Positions 1-11,334 of a stretch of 64,000 nt of DNA are shown here, piece after piece. Positions within the stretch are counted from its first letter, which is position 1, and each line of letters opens with the position of its first letter. Origin of the DNA: Methyloversatilis thermotolerans (GTDB taxonomy: Bacteria > Pseudomonadota > Gammaproteobacteria > Burkholderiales > Rhodocyclaceae); the NCBI RefSeq assembly GCF_000372885.1, contig NZ_KB889967.1, forward strand, positions 620,001 through 684,000, given 5' to 3'. The notes beneath the pieces are model-generated. The model made no database searches. It saw nothing but the letters and a program-made list of their open reading frames with translations, and was not told where the DNA came from. Made by a program: the position numbers and the translations under genes.

Positions 1-1134
1 GTCTATTGCTGGCTGATCGAAGCATCGCGCATCGGTCCCCCGGGGCTTGAGGACATGCGCCTGGTACACATGGAAGCGCGACGTGCCAAGGAAGTGCTCA
101 GTGCCCAGGACAGCGTGCATGTCGGCGTCAAGCTGTCGACCGGCGACGAGATCGACCTCACGCTCACGCGCGCCGATTTCGCTGCGATGACGCAGAAGCT
201 GGTCGACAAGACCCTGGCGCCCACGCGCAAGGCGCTGCGCGATGCCGGCCTTTCTCCGCAGGATGTGAAGGGCGTGGTGATGGTGGGCGGCGCCACCCGC
301 ATGCCGCATGTGCAGCGTGCGGTGGGCGAGTTCTTCGGTCAGGTGCCGCTGACCAATCTCGATCCGGACAAGGTGGTGGCCATCGGCGCCGCCATCCAGG
401 CGAATGTTCTGGCCGGCAACCGGAGCGCAGGCGAGGACTGGCTGCTGCTGGACGTGATTCCGCTGTCGCTCGGCCTGGAAACCATGGGCGGGCTGGTCGA
501 GAAGGTGATTCCGCGCAATTCGACGATTCCGACCGCGCGTGCGCAGGAGTTCACCACCTTCAAGGATGGCCAGACCGCGATGGCCATCCACGTGCTGCAG
601 GGTGAGCGCGAACGTGTCAGCGACTGCCGTTCGCTGGCGCGCTTCGAACTGCGCGGCATTCCGCCGATGGCGGCCGGGGCGGCACGCATCCGCGTCAGCT
701 TCCAGGTCGATGCCGACGGGCTGCTCAGCGTGTCTGCGCGCGAAATGACCACCGGTGTGGAGGCGCGCATCGAGGTCAAACCGAGTTATGGTCTGGCCGA
801 CGACGAAGTCGCCCGCATGTTGAAGGATGGTTTCGAGCACGCTCAGGAAGACATGAAGGCGCGCGCTCTGGCCGAGCAGCGCGTCGAAGCGCAGCGTCTG
901 CACGATGCAACGGTCGCGGCATTGCTGGCCGATGGCGATCTGCTCGACACGAGCGAGCGCGCGGTGGTCGATGCGTCGCTTGCCGCGCTGGCAACGGCGG
1001 TGAAGGGTGAGGATGTGGCGGCGCTCAAGCAGGCGATCAACGACGCCGGGCGGGCCACCGACGAGTTCGCCGCGCGCCGGATGAATCGCAGTATCCAGCG
1101 TGCGCTGGCCGGCCGCAGCGTCGAGTCGCTGTAA
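1..1134 (+). CDS. hscA: Fe-S assembly chaperone HscA (Hsp70 family), C-terminal part
   Basis: The 5' end lies outside the window; the frame is open from base 1, and the first residues ([17 protein letters not shown]) are internal Hsp70 sequence, so an ATG at 55 is not the true start. About 377 residues remain: the end of the ATPase domain ([14 protein letters not shown] phosphate-binding motif), the linker and substrate-binding beta domain ([22 protein letters not shown]), and the helical lid. HscA is the specialised Hsp70 that with HscB releases [2Fe-2S] clusters from IscU. The fdx and iscX genes directly downstream are the standard end of the isc operon, which favours HscA over DnaK. The protein ends without the DnaK acidic tail. 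Confidence 0.95.
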   Translation, partial: VYCWLIEASRIGPPGLEDMRLVHMEARRAKEVLSAQDSVHVGVKLSTGDEIDLTLTRADFAAMTQKLVDKTLAPTRKALRDAGLSPQDVKGVVMVGGATRMPHVQRAVGEFFGQVPLTNLDPDKVVAIGAAIQANVLAGNRSAGEDWLLLDVIPLSLGLETMGGLVEKVIPRNSTIPTARAQEFTTFKDGQTAMAIHVLQGERERVSDCRSLARFELRGIPPMAAGAARIRVSFQVDADGLLSVSAREMTTGVEARIEVKPSYGLADDEVARMLKDGFEHAQEDMKARALAEQRVEAQRLHDATVAALLADGDLLDTSERAVVDASLAALATAVKGEDVAALKQAINDAGRATDEFAARRMNRSIQRALAGRSVESL

Positions 1135-1183
1135 GCGCGGCACGCCGACCGCGCAATCGATCAACACGTACCACGGATTACGC

Positions 1184-1525
1184 ATGACCCAGATAGTCGT
1201 TCTGCCCCACGCCGAGTTGTGCCCGGAAGGCGCTGTCATCGAAGCCGAGCCGGGCACCTCGATCTGCGACGCGCTGCTTGCACACGATATCGAGATCGAA
1301 CACGCCTGCGAGAAGTCCTGTGCCTGTACCACCTGCCATGTCGTCGTGCGAGAAGGTTTCCAGAGCCTTGAGCCGGCGGAAGAACTGGAGGAGGACATGC
1401 TGGACAAGGCATGGGGTCTGGAGCCCCTGTCGCGGCTGTCCTGTCAGGCGGTGGTAGGCGGGACGCCACTGGTGGTCGAGATTCCGCGTTACACGATCAA
1501 TATGGTCAGCGAAGGCAAGAGGTAG
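1184..1525 (+). CDS. fdx: ISC-type [2Fe-2S] ferredoxin
   Basis: 113 residues, the usual length of the isc-operon adrenodoxin-like ferredoxin that supplies electrons for cluster assembly on IscU. The ligand pattern is visible as C-x5-C-x2-C in HACEKSCACTTCHVVV, with the fourth Cys in RLSCQAV. The start at 1184 (MTQIVVLPH) gives the family length; longer in-frame extension runs into the hscA end and has no homology-like character. It lies 49 bp after hscA and 6 bp before iscX, so co-transcription is likely. Confidence 0.96.
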   Translation: MTQIVVLPHAELCPEGAVIEAEPGTSICDALLAHDIEIEHACEKSCACTTCHVVVREGFQSLEPAEELEEDMLDKAWGLEPLSRLSCQAVVGGTPLVVEIPRYTINMVSEGKR

Positions 1526-1531
1526 AACACG

Positions 1532-1726
1532 ATGAAATGGACCGACACCCTGGATATCGCCATCGGGCTGACTGAAACCAAGTCCGATGTCGATCCTCGC
1601 TATGTGCGTTTTACCGATCTGATGAACTGGGTCATGGCGCTGCCGGGTTTTGACGATGATCCCAACCGGTGCAACGAAAAGGTGCTGGAAGCGATACAGA
1701 TGGCCTGGATCGACGAAGCGGATTGA
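1532..1726 (+). CDS. iscX: Fe-S assembly protein IscX
   Basis: 64 residues, a small acidic protein (MKWTDTLDIAIGL, then DVDPRYVRFTDL and WIDEAD) matching IscX/YfhJ, which binds IscS and iron and modulates cluster assembly. It is the last gene of the isc operon, 6 bp after fdx. The conserved DP..VRFTDL..WV segment and acidic C-terminus are visible. No intrinsic terminator stands out after it. Confidence 0.93.
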   Translation: MKWTDTLDIAIGLTETKSDVDPRYVRFTDLMNWVMALPGFDDDPNRCNEKVLEAIQMAWIDEAD

Positions 1727-1786
1727 TTTTTCAGGTTTTTCCCGGCGACTGGCGGTGCTTGCGGTTTGTCCGGAGGCGCGGGGCGG

Positions 1787-3521
<1,735 letters not shown>

Positions 3522-3531
3522 GGAGCCGGGC

Positions 3532-4374
3532 ATGAAACTGTGTGGATTCGAAGTCGGACTGGACCAGCCCTTCTTCCTGATTGCCGGCCCGTGCGTGATC
3601 GAATCGCGCGAAATGGCTTTTGACACCGCAGGCAAGCTGAAGGACATCACGAGTCGCCTGGGCATTCCTTTCATCTACAAGTCGTCTTTCGACAAGGCCA
3701 ATCGCAGTTCCGGCAAGAGCTTCCGCGGGCCGGGAATGGAAAAGGGGCTGGAAATCCTGGCCGATGTCAGGCGCGAACTCGAGCTGCCGGTGCTGACCGA
3801 TGTCCATACGGCGGAAGAGGCGCCCATCGTCGCGCAGTATGTGGATGTATTGCAGACGCCGGCTTTCCTGTGCCGCCAGACCGATTTCATCCACGCGGTG
3901 GCCGCCACCGGCAAGCCGGTGAACATCAAGAAGGGGCAGTTCCTCGCGCCGGGCGACATGAAGAACGTTGTTGACAAGGCCAGGGAGGCGAACGCCGGCG
4001 CCGATACCATCATGGTGTGCGAGCGCGGTGCGTCCTTCGGCTACAACAACCTCGTGTCCGACATGCGTTCGCTGGCCATCATGCGCAATACCGGTTGCCC
4101 GGTGGTATTCGATGCGACGCACTCGGTACAGTTGCCGGGTGGCCAGGGCAGCAGCTCGGGCGGTCAGCGGGAATTCGTGCCGGTGCTGGCGAGGGCCGCA
4201 GTGGCCGTGGGCATCGCCGGCCTGTTCATGGAAAGTCACCCGGATCCCGAAAAGGCGATGTCCGATGGCCCGAATGCCTGGCCGCTGCCCATGATGGAAG
4301 CATTGCTGGAACAATTGCGTGATCTCGACGCCGTCACCAAGAGGCACGGATTCCTCGAATCCGCCCTGGCCTGA
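3532..4374 (+). CDS. kdsA: 3-deoxy-8-phosphooctulonate synthase (KDO8P synthase)
   Basis: 280 residues. Condenses PEP with arabinose 5-phosphate to KDO 8-phosphate for lipopolysaccharide inner core. Visible features are the TIM-barrel motifs [46 protein letters not shown] and the loop [18 protein letters not shown]. The start MKLCGFEVG is the only plausible one and lies 10 bp after pyrG. The gene is probably in one operon with pyrG and eno. Confidence 0.97.
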   Translation: MKLCGFEVGLDQPFFLIAGPCVIESREMAFDTAGKLKDITSRLGIPFIYKSSFDKANRSSGKSFRGPGMEKGLEILADVRRELELPVLTDVHTAEEAPIVAQYVDVLQTPAFLCRQTDFIHAVAATGKPVNIKKGQFLAPGDMKNVVDKAREANAGADTIMVCERGASFGYNNLVSDMRSLAIMRNTGCPVVFDATHSVQLPGGQGSSSGGQREFVPVLARAAVAVGIAGLFMESHPDPEKAMSDGPNAWPLPMMEALLEQLRDLDAVTKRHGFLESALA

Positions 4375-4417
4375 TGCGTACGGCGTATTCACAATCAATG
4401 ATTTTCTGAGGACCTGA

Positions 4418-5710
<1,293 letters not shown>

Positions 5711-5715
5711 GCGGC

Positions 5716-6006
5716 GTGAACCGGCACTGGCCCACTCTGCTGCTGCTGGTGCTGACGGCGGCCATCCAGTACCCGCTGTGGCTGGGCAAGGGAGGGTGGC
5801 TGCAGGTGGGCGAGTCGGAACGCGCGCTGGAGGCCCAGCGCGCGCTCAACGACAGGCTGGAGGCGCGCAATATCGCGCTCGAAGCGGACGTGAAGGACCT
5901 GAAGACCGGATTCGATGCGATCGAGGAGCGCGCGCGCAGTGAACTGGGCCTGATCAAGCCGGGCGAAATCTTCGTCCAGGTGCCGCGCACCGAACGCAAG
6001 CTCTGA
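5716..6006 (+). CDS. ftsB: Cell division protein FtsB
   Basis: 96 residues with a GTG start 5 bp after eno. The N-terminus is a single membrane segment (WPTLLLLVLTAAIQYPLWL), followed by a coiled-coil (EALEAQRALNDRLEARN region) and the conserved periplasmic tail (EERARSELGLIKPGEIF). FtsB with FtsL and FtsQ forms the divisome trimer that activates septal wall synthesis. The eno-ftsB order is conserved in proteobacteria. Confidence 0.94.
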   Translation: MNRHWPTLLLLVLTAAIQYPLWLGKGGWLQVGESERALEAQRALNDRLEARNIALEADVKDLKTGFDAIEERARSELGLIKPGEIFVQVPRTERKL

Positions 6007-6063
6007 CGGAAAAGTCCGGCGCGCCTGACGGCCTGACGCACATCGTCCGCGCCGGATCGCGCT

Positions 6064-6609
6064 TCAGATATCCCTTCTCAATGTGCGCAGCCCGCTGATG
6101 CGAGACGCGAACCAGCCGCTGTCCAGCGGGTCTGTACGCACATATTTCCCGCGCGTGCTCGGCGCATGGATGAAACGTCCTTCACCGGCGTAAATCCCCA
6201 TGTGCGAATAGGTGGTGCCGCTGGTGTTGAAGAACACCAGATCGCCTGGCTGCAGTGCATCGCGGGCGATGGGGCGGCTCAGTTCGGCAATGCGCGCCGC
6301 ATTGTGCGGCAGCTTCAGACCGGCAACCTGTTCATAGATCCAGCTCACCATGCCGCTGCAGTCCAGGCCACTGTCCGGATTGCGCCCGCCGAAACGGTAG
6401 TGGTTGCCTATCAGTCCCAGAGCGTAGATCACCGCGTCCTGCGCGTGACCGTCATGTTCGAGCTGCAGGAAGCGGCCCGGTGCGGGCCGGGCGACAGACG
6501 CAGCGGGCGGCCCGGCACCTTCCTGTGACACTGGCGGCAAGCTGCCGCACGCCGCCACCACAAGCGCCAACAGGGGCGCGAAGCGATTCAGCTCAGGGCT
6601 TGCGTTCAA
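6064..6609 (-). CDS. NlpC/P60-family lipoprotein (cell wall endopeptidase)
   Basis: 181 residues. A lipobox (LVVAAC) follows a hydrophobic N-terminal segment, so it should be an outer-membrane-anchored lipoprotein. The NlpC/P60 catalytic Cys lies in GLDCSGMVSWIYE and the His in YSHMGIYAGEGRFIHAP. Such enzymes cut peptide stems of peptidoglycan. Its start overlaps the end of the upstream SIMPL-domain gene by 17 bp, so the two are likely co-transcribed. The precise substrate cannot be told. Confidence 0.9.
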   Translation of the reverse strand: MNASPELNRFAPLLALVVAACGSLPPVSQEGAGPPAASVARPAPGRFLQLEHDGHAQDAVIYALGLIGNHYRFGGRNPDSGLDCSGMVSWIYEQVAGLKLPHNAARIAELSRPIARDALQPGDLVFFNTSGTTYSHMGIYAGEGRFIHAPSTRGKYVRTDPLDSGWFASRISGLRTLRRDI

Positions 6610-7309
6610 TCTCTATCTGTCCGCTGACATTGACACTGACGCGCGATTCTCCGGCTTCCATCGGCATGTCGGCCACCGTCGCTTCGGCCATTGCGAGCTT
6701 GGATCGCATCATGGGACGCGGTGGTGGTGGCAGGGCGGTATTGTTCACATTCATGTGCACCACGCGCCAGTCGCCACCAAGCGAGGAGGCGACGATTTTC
6801 GCACGCGCGTTGAAGGCGGCGATGGCGTCGGTGATGGCGGCGTTTTCCGCTTCGCGTGCCGCTTCTTCACTCGGTTCCAGCGTGAGCTGACCGACGGCCA
6901 TCTGCGATTGCAGCTTGCCCAGCAGTTCGGACAGCGCCGCCTGGTCCTTGGATTCAAGCAGCAGTTCCGAGCGCATGCGCCAGCTTTCTATCGTGCGGCC
7001 GTTCTTGCCATAGACCGGGTAGGTCGAGGTGCCGCCACTGCGCACTTTCACTGTGCTGTAGGACTTGGCGGTCGCCAGTCCATTCTGGATCGCGACATTC
7101 ACCTTCCTGGCAAGCGCGGACGGCGTGGCGTCGCTCAGTTCCACGAAGGCGGTCGCCCGGGCAAGGTCGTTGGGCGCAAGCCGCGATGCTTCCGCGGCCA
7201 GTTCGACCACTATCACGTTGCGCCTGTCGGCGGCGTCATCCGCGGCGGAGGCGGTCATCCAGGGCGCGGCCAGCAGGGCAGCGCAGACCAGCCAGTGAGA
7301 TGCTTTCAT
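6593..7309 (-). CDS. SIMPL (DUF541) domain periplasmic protein
   Basis: 238 residues from the ATG at 7309 (MKASHWLVCAALLAAPWM), which yields a clean signal peptide ending near ASAADD. The body matches the SIMPL/YggE-like fold: repeated beta-alpha segments, ALARKVNVAIQNGLATAK, and the C-terminal VSVNVSGQIEIE strand. Members are secreted proteins of unclear function, some linked to oxidative stress. Longer in-frame starts upstream lack a signal and are less likely. Forms a two-gene unit with the NlpC/P60 lipoprotein. Confidence 0.85.
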   Translation of the reverse strand: MKASHWLVCAALLAAPWMTASAADDAADRRNVIVVELAAEASRLAPNDLARATAFVELSDATPSALARKVNVAIQNGLATAKSYSTVKVRSGGTSTYPVYGKNGRTIESWRMRSELLLESKDQAALSELLGKLQSQMAVGQLTLEPSEEAAREAENAAITDAIAAFNARAKIVASSLGGDWRVVHMNVNNTALPPPPRPMMRSKLAMAEATVADMPMEAGESRVSVNVSGQIEIERKP

Positions 7310-7367
7310 CGGGACTCCCGCAGTGAGGACATCGCGGGAGTATAGCGGCCGCATCGGCCGCCGGCTG

Positions 7368-7580
7368 TCAGCGACGATGCCGTATGTCCTGCTCGTCGTC
7401 CGACTTGATGCGCACCGGCTGGCGTTCCGGCATGTCGCCCATGGCAGACATCAGCGACATGCCCAGCAGTGCCAGATAGCTCAGCACGGCAGCCGCTGCC
7501 GCATCCGTGCCGCTGGACGCCAGCATGATGGCGGGCAGTACATGTGCGCCGACGAAGAAGAATTCAGTGCGCTGGCTCAT
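7368..7580 (-). CDS. Small hypothetical membrane protein
   Basis: 70 residues. One or two hydrophobic stretches (FFFVGAHVLPAIMLASS and AAAAAVLSYLALLGMSLMSAM) are followed by a charged cytoplasmic-type tail (RIKSDDEQDIRHRR). No family recognised. It lies alone between the SIMPL gene and the carbonic-anhydrase-like gene on the same strand. Coding is plausible from composition and an upstream purine-rich stretch, but unproven. Confidence 0.55.
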   Translation of the reverse strand: MSQRTEFFFVGAHVLPAIMLASSGTDAAAAAVLSYLALLGMSLMSAMGDMPERQPVRIKSDDEQDIRHRR

Positions 7581-7674
7581 GGCGATCTCCGGAAAAGGAA
7601 GCTGTCTTCCGGGTTTACGTCATGCCGTGCGTCGAGCTTGAGCCGCCTGACACAATGAAACGATGGACGGTGGA

Positions 7675-8196
7675 TCAGAGCGGGCGCAGCGTGTCGCGAT
7701 AGAGCGCGGCCTTGTCCACATAGCCGCTGGCGCTGCGCATCAGGCGCTCGACCTCGTCGTCGCCGAGTGTACGCACCACCTTGCCGGGCGAGCCGAGTAC
7801 CAGCGAGCGATCCGGAATGATCCGGCCTTCGGGTATCAAGGCGTTGGCACCGATCAGGCAGTGGCGACCGATCACCGCGCCATTGAGCACCACTGCGTGG
7901 ATGCCGATCAAGGACCCGTCGCCCACCGTGCAGCCGTGCAGCATCGCGTGATGGCCTATCGTGACATCATTGCCGATGTGCAGAGGACGGCCGGGATCGA
8001 TGTGGAGAACCGCGCAGTCCTGTATGTTCGAACGTTCGCCCACCGTGATGAGGTCGTTGTCGGCGCGGATGACGGCGCCGAACCAGACGCTGGAATCCGC
8101 ACCCATGCGCACGCGCCCGAGCACGGTGGCGCCGGGGGCGACCCATACGCGGGCATCGAGTTCGGGTTGCTGGCCATCCAGGCTATAGACGCTCAT
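7675..8196 (-). CDS. Gamma-class carbonic anhydrase-like hexapeptide protein
   Basis: 173 residues from [13 protein letters not shown] at 8196. A left-handed beta-helix is indicated by hexapeptide repeats ([47 protein letters not shown]). Potential zinc histidines occur in AVLHIDP and IGHHAMLHG. The family (YrdA/CaiE/gamma-CA) includes active carbonic anhydrases and inactive relatives; activity is not certain. Conversion of CO2 and bicarbonate could help the PEP carboxylase of the nearby serine cycle, but this is speculation. Confidence 0.88.
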   Translation of the reverse strand: MSVYSLDGQQPELDARVWVAPGATVLGRVRMGADSSVWFGAVIRADNDLITVGERSNIQDCAVLHIDPGRPLHIGNDVTIGHHAMLHGCTVGDGSLIGIHAVVLNGAVIGRHCLIGANALIPEGRIIPDRSLVLGSPGKVVRTLGDDEVERLMRSASGYVDKAALYRDTLRPL

Positions 8197-8321
8197 GTCG
8201 GTGAAGTGCGGCGGGGACCAGGGTACAAGGCGGGACCGGGGCGCGATTGTACGCCGAGGCGCTGTGGCAGGCACGTTCGCCATTCGCGCGATGACAGGAT
8301 CCGGGACGGACCGGGAAAGGC

Positions 8322-8594
8322 ATGAAGATGAACGAAGTATTGTCGCGTACGCTGGCCGATTTCGAGGCCGGGCGCCTGGACATGGACGAATTGATCGCGC
8401 AGTGGCGCAAGTACGGCGTGGACGACGGGCGCATTCCCGCGAAGTGGCGCGAGGTGCTCGATGGCCTGCTGATGCGGCTCGAATCGGCACGGCTGTTTTC
8501 CGGCGAAAGCTGTTCCTTCAGCCGCAGCGAACTGCTCGCGACCATGCGTGAATGGCTGGATCGTGTGCAGGCGCAGATGCAGGCCCAGCAGTAG
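8322..8594 (+). CDS. Hypothetical protein
   Basis: 90 residues, mostly helical and charged ([26 protein letters not shown], then a Trp- and Arg-rich middle and a Gln-rich end). No family recognised. Start at 8322 or the ATG two codons later; a GGGAAAGG stretch precedes both. It is followed by a bidirectional terminator that separates it from fchA on the other strand. Confidence 0.6.
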   Translation: MKMNEVLSRTLADFEAGRLDMDELIAQWRKYGVDDGRIPAKWREVLDGLLMRLESARLFSGESCSFSRSELLATMREWLDRVQAQMQAQQ

Positions 8595-8677
8595 CGCCAA
8601 GGCACGTCTGAGCCGACCGGAAGAACCGGCATTCAGGAAATGTATCGCTGACGGGTGGCCATTCGCGCGAGCACATG

Positions 8678-8706
8678 AAAAAAGGGCGCCCGCGGGCGCC
8701 CTTTTT
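8678..8706. terminator. Bidirectional intrinsic terminator
   Basis: A-run, GGGCGCCC, short loop, GGGCGCCC and T-run form a strong symmetrical hairpin between two convergent units: the hypothetical gene on the plus strand and the glyA-to-fchA unit on the minus strand. It can end transcription in both directions. Confidence 0.85.
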
Positions 8707-8724
8707 CCGAGTCGCGCGAGCGGC

Positions 8725-9354
8725 TCAGAGCTTGCTCTTGACCACCTCGACCACGCGGTCGGCTTCGGCCACCCACTTGGCCAGCAGGGCGTCGGTCTCG
8801 GCGCGCCGCGAGGCGGCGAAGTCGGCGTCCTTGATGCTGGGTACGTTGATGTCCACGTTCAGCGCGGCCGAACGCAGTGCGGCGACCGCCGCCAGTGCGG
8901 CAACGCCGGCATCGGACACCACGTTCGTGTTGCCTTTCTCGGCAGCGATCAGGGACAGCGCGATCACGTCGGCGCAGGCGCGGGCGCAGGCCAGCGGCGC
9001 GTCGGTGGCCTTCTTCAGACCTTCCTGGATGGCGGCCGAGCGTGCTGCCTTCTGCTCGTCGCTGTCCTTGGGCAGTCCGTACGCCGCCATCAGGCTGTCG
9101 AAGGCTTCGACATCGGCGCGGATGAAGTCGGTGAGCCGGGCGCGCAGGGTTTCCGCGCGATCCAGCAACTGCTTCATTTCACCTTCGACTTCGGCGTAGT
9201 TCTTCTTGCCGATGGTGAGGTTGCACACCATGCTCACCAGCGCGGCACCCATGCCGCCCATGATGGCGGCTGCACTGCCGCCGCCCGGGGTCGGCGCACT
9301 GCTGGCCAGTTCGTCGAGAAAGGTCGTGACCGGCTTGTCCTTGATCATGCTCAT
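8725..9354 (-). CDS. fchA: Methenyltetrahydrofolate cyclohydrolase (FchA, cyclodeaminase family)
   Basis: 209 residues. Interconverts methenyl-H4F and 10-formyl-H4F, linking MtdA with FtfL. The protein belongs to the formiminotransferase-cyclodeaminase fold: TPGGGSAAAIMGGMGAAL near the N-terminus, then MVCNLTIGKKNY and the long helical ACADVIALSLIAAEKGN segment. It is the last gene of the leftward serine-cycle unit, 3 bp after mtdA, as in known serine-cycle methylotrophs (mtdA-fch). Confidence 0.95.
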   Translation of the reverse strand: MSMIKDKPVTTFLDELASSAPTPGGGSAAAIMGGMGAALVSMVCNLTIGKKNYAEVEGEMKQLLDRAETLRARLTDFIRADVEAFDSLMAAYGLPKDSDEQKAARSAAIQEGLKKATDAPLACARACADVIALSLIAAEKGNTNVVSDAGVAALAAVAALRSAALNVDINVPSIKDADFAASRRAETDALLAKWVAEADRVVEVVKSKL

Positions 9355-9357
9355 CTG

Positions 9358-10218
9358 TCAGCCCACCATGGTTTTCGCCATCGCGTAGATTTCCGACGCG
9401 TCCAGCGAGATGTCGTTGCTTTCGAACAGACGGCCGACGCAGGCGCGCTGCAGCGCGATCTTCAGCGCGCCGAAGCCGATTGCGCCGAACACGATCTTGC
9501 CGTGCTTGACCGCACCCTTGTCCATCATGTCGATGCCTTCGATACCCAGCGGCGGTGTCGCGTTGGCGTCGGCCATCATTTCGATGTTCGGGTTGTCCTT
9601 CCAGTGGCGTTCTTCCAGCAACTGGATGCCGCCGGCACCCATCGCGATCACGATGTTGGCGTCTTCGACAGCGCGACCGCGCGCATCGTTGTCTGCGGCT
9701 TCGACTGTTGCAGCATCGATGTTGAAGTTGGCTTTCAACTGCTTGGCCGCCTCTTCCGCGGTGGCGAGCTTGCGCGAGGTGAGCGTCACGCTGGCGCCTT
9801 CGCTGGCCAGCATGACCGCCGCCCGCGAGCCGACCGGACCGGTACCGCCGAGGATGACCGCCTTCTTGCCCTTGAGCGAACCGCTGTGTGCCAGCCAGGC
9901 GACGCAGGCGGCGGCCGTGGTGTTCGAGCCGTTGGAATCGAGCATCACCGATACGCGGAAATTGGCGAAGAACTTCTTCTTCACCGCCTTGAACAGCGCC
10001 TCGCCCTCGGCCATATTGCTGCCGCCGATGAAGATGGCGGTGTTCTTCTTGTCCTTCGGCGCGCGCGTGAAGATGGCGCCGTCGACCATGGCACCGACGT
10101 TGTGCGGATGCACACCGCCGTAGCCGATCACGTGATCGGCGCCGCCGTCATGGCACACCACGCTGTCGAACACCGACGGATGTTCATCGGTATCGAATTG
10201 GTAGAGCAGTTTCTTCAT
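9358..10218 (-). CDS. mtdA: NADP-dependent methylene-H4F/methylene-H4MPT dehydrogenase
   Basis: 286 residues, the MtdA length. Oxidises methylene-H4F (and methylene-H4MPT in known MtdA enzymes) with NADP. N-terminal pterin-binding part (MKKLLYQFDTDEHPSVFDS) precedes the Rossmann motif GGTGPVGSRAAVMLASEG with TSRKLATAEEA as the probable NADP-phosphate site. Context between hprA and fchA supports the call. In serine-cycle organisms it feeds methylene-H4F to GlyA. Confidence 0.96.
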   Translation of the reverse strand: MKKLLYQFDTDEHPSVFDSVVCHDGGADHVIGYGGVHPHNVGAMVDGAIFTRAPKDKKNTAIFIGGSNMAEGEALFKAVKKKFFANFRVSVMLDSNGSNTTAAACVAWLAHSGSLKGKKAVILGGTGPVGSRAAVMLASEGASVTLTSRKLATAEEAAKQLKANFNIDAATVEAADNDARGRAVEDANIVIAMGAGGIQLLEERHWKDNPNIEMMADANATPPLGIEGIDMMDKGAVKHGKIVFGAIGFGALKIALQRACVGRLFESNDISLDASEIYAMAKTMVG

Positions 10219-10288
10219 TCTGGAATTCTCTGGAAGCGGAAAGTCGGAAAACGTTGACGCACTGCCCGTGCGAGCGGGCAGGCGGAAA

Positions 10289-11239
10289 TCAGGTGACGGT
10301 ATTGACCGGCGCGCCCTTCACGAAGGCTTCGCAATTGTCGACCAGTTGATCGGCCAGGAACTGCATTGCACCATCGGAAGCCCATGCCACATGCGGTGTC
10401 AGGATGAAGTTCGGCAGGCGCAGATCGAGCAGCGGATTGCCTTCCTTGGGCGGTTCCTTGGTGAGCACGTCGAAGCCGGCACCGGCGATGATGCCTTCCT
10501 TCAGCGCCACGACCAGGTCTTCCTCGTTCACCAGGCCGCCGCGTGCGGTGTTGATCAGGATGGCGGTGCGCTTCATCTTGCGGAACTGCTCCATGCTGAA
10601 CATGTTGCGGCTCTCGGCGGTCAGCGGGCAGTGCAGGGAAATGATGTCGGATTGCGCGAGCACCTCTTCCTGCGGCGTGAATTCGACGCCCGGCGCCTTC
10701 GGGCCCGGATGGTCGGCGAACAGCACCTTCATGCCGAAGCCGCGCGCGATCTTGGCCGTGCCCTGGCCGAGCACGCCTTCGCCGAAAATGCCGATGGTGC
10801 TGTCGTGCAGGTCGTAGATGGCATGATCGAAGAAGCAGAACTGGTCTACTTCCTGCCAGCGGCCGCGTTCGACGTCCTGGCGGTAGGCGATGATGCTGCG
10901 ACGCAGGGCCAGGATGAGCGCGAACGCATGTTCCGGCACCGTGTGCACGGCGTAGTTGCGGATGTTGGACACGACGATGCCGCGTTCGCGGCAGGCCGGA
11001 ACGTCGATCACGTCGTAGCCGGTGGCGGCCACGCCGATGTACTTCAGGTTCGGCAACTGGGCCAGCACGTCACCGCGCAGCGGCACCTTGTTGGTGAACG
11101 CCACGGTGGCGTTCTTCAGGCGCTCGACGATCTGCTCCGGGGCGGTGGTGTCGTACTCTTCCCAGGTGTGTTCGAAGGAGGGGCGGCGAACGTTGGCCTT
11201 CAGCGTGGAGCGGTCAAGAAACACAACGTGTTGCGACAT
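10289..11239 (-). CDS. hprA: Hydroxypyruvate reductase (D-glycerate dehydrogenase)
   Basis: 316 residues. Reduces hydroxypyruvate to D-glycerate in the serine cycle. D-2-hydroxyacid dehydrogenase motifs are seen: nucleotide-binding IGIFGEGVLGQGTAKIARG, catalytic Arg in NTARGGLVNEEDL, and His in LTPHVAWASDGAMQFL. It follows sgaA on the same strand after a 95-bp gap with an intrinsic-terminator-like hairpin, so its expression may be partly uncoupled from sgaA. Confidence 0.96.
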   Translation of the reverse strand: MSQHVVFLDRSTLKANVRRPSFEHTWEEYDTTAPEQIVERLKNATVAFTNKVPLRGDVLAQLPNLKYIGVAATGYDVIDVPACRERGIVVSNIRNYAVHTVPEHAFALILALRRSIIAYRQDVERGRWQEVDQFCFFDHAIYDLHDSTIGIFGEGVLGQGTAKIARGFGMKVLFADHPGPKAPGVEFTPQEEVLAQSDIISLHCPLTAESRNMFSMEQFRKMKRTAILINTARGGLVNEEDLVVALKEGIIAGAGFDVLTKEPPKEGNPLLDLRLPNFILTPHVAWASDGAMQFLADQLVDNCEAFVKGAPVNTVT

Positions 11240-11264
11240 GCTCTCTTCCTTTAGTCATTGGATG

Positions 11265-11289
11265 TAAAAAGCCGGGTAGGACACCCGGC
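11265..11289 (-). terminator. Intrinsic terminator between sgaA and hprA
   Basis: On the minus strand GCCGGGT, a 5-base loop, ACCCGGC and a run of five T form an intrinsic terminator downstream of sgaA and upstream of hprA. A second hairpin (GGCCTGC, CGGA loop, GCAGGCC, 11304-11321) lies just before it in transcription order. Partial read-through would set a ratio between the upstream and downstream genes. Confidence 0.65.
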
Positions 11290-11334
11290 CGTGCAGGGCA
11301 GCCGGCCTGCCGGAGCAGGCCGTGCATTGCAATA

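Noticed and set aside
55-1134. ATG at 55 as true start of the first gene
   Set aside because: The frame is open to base 1 and the residues before 55 continue Hsp70 sequence, so the gene is only truncated by the window.
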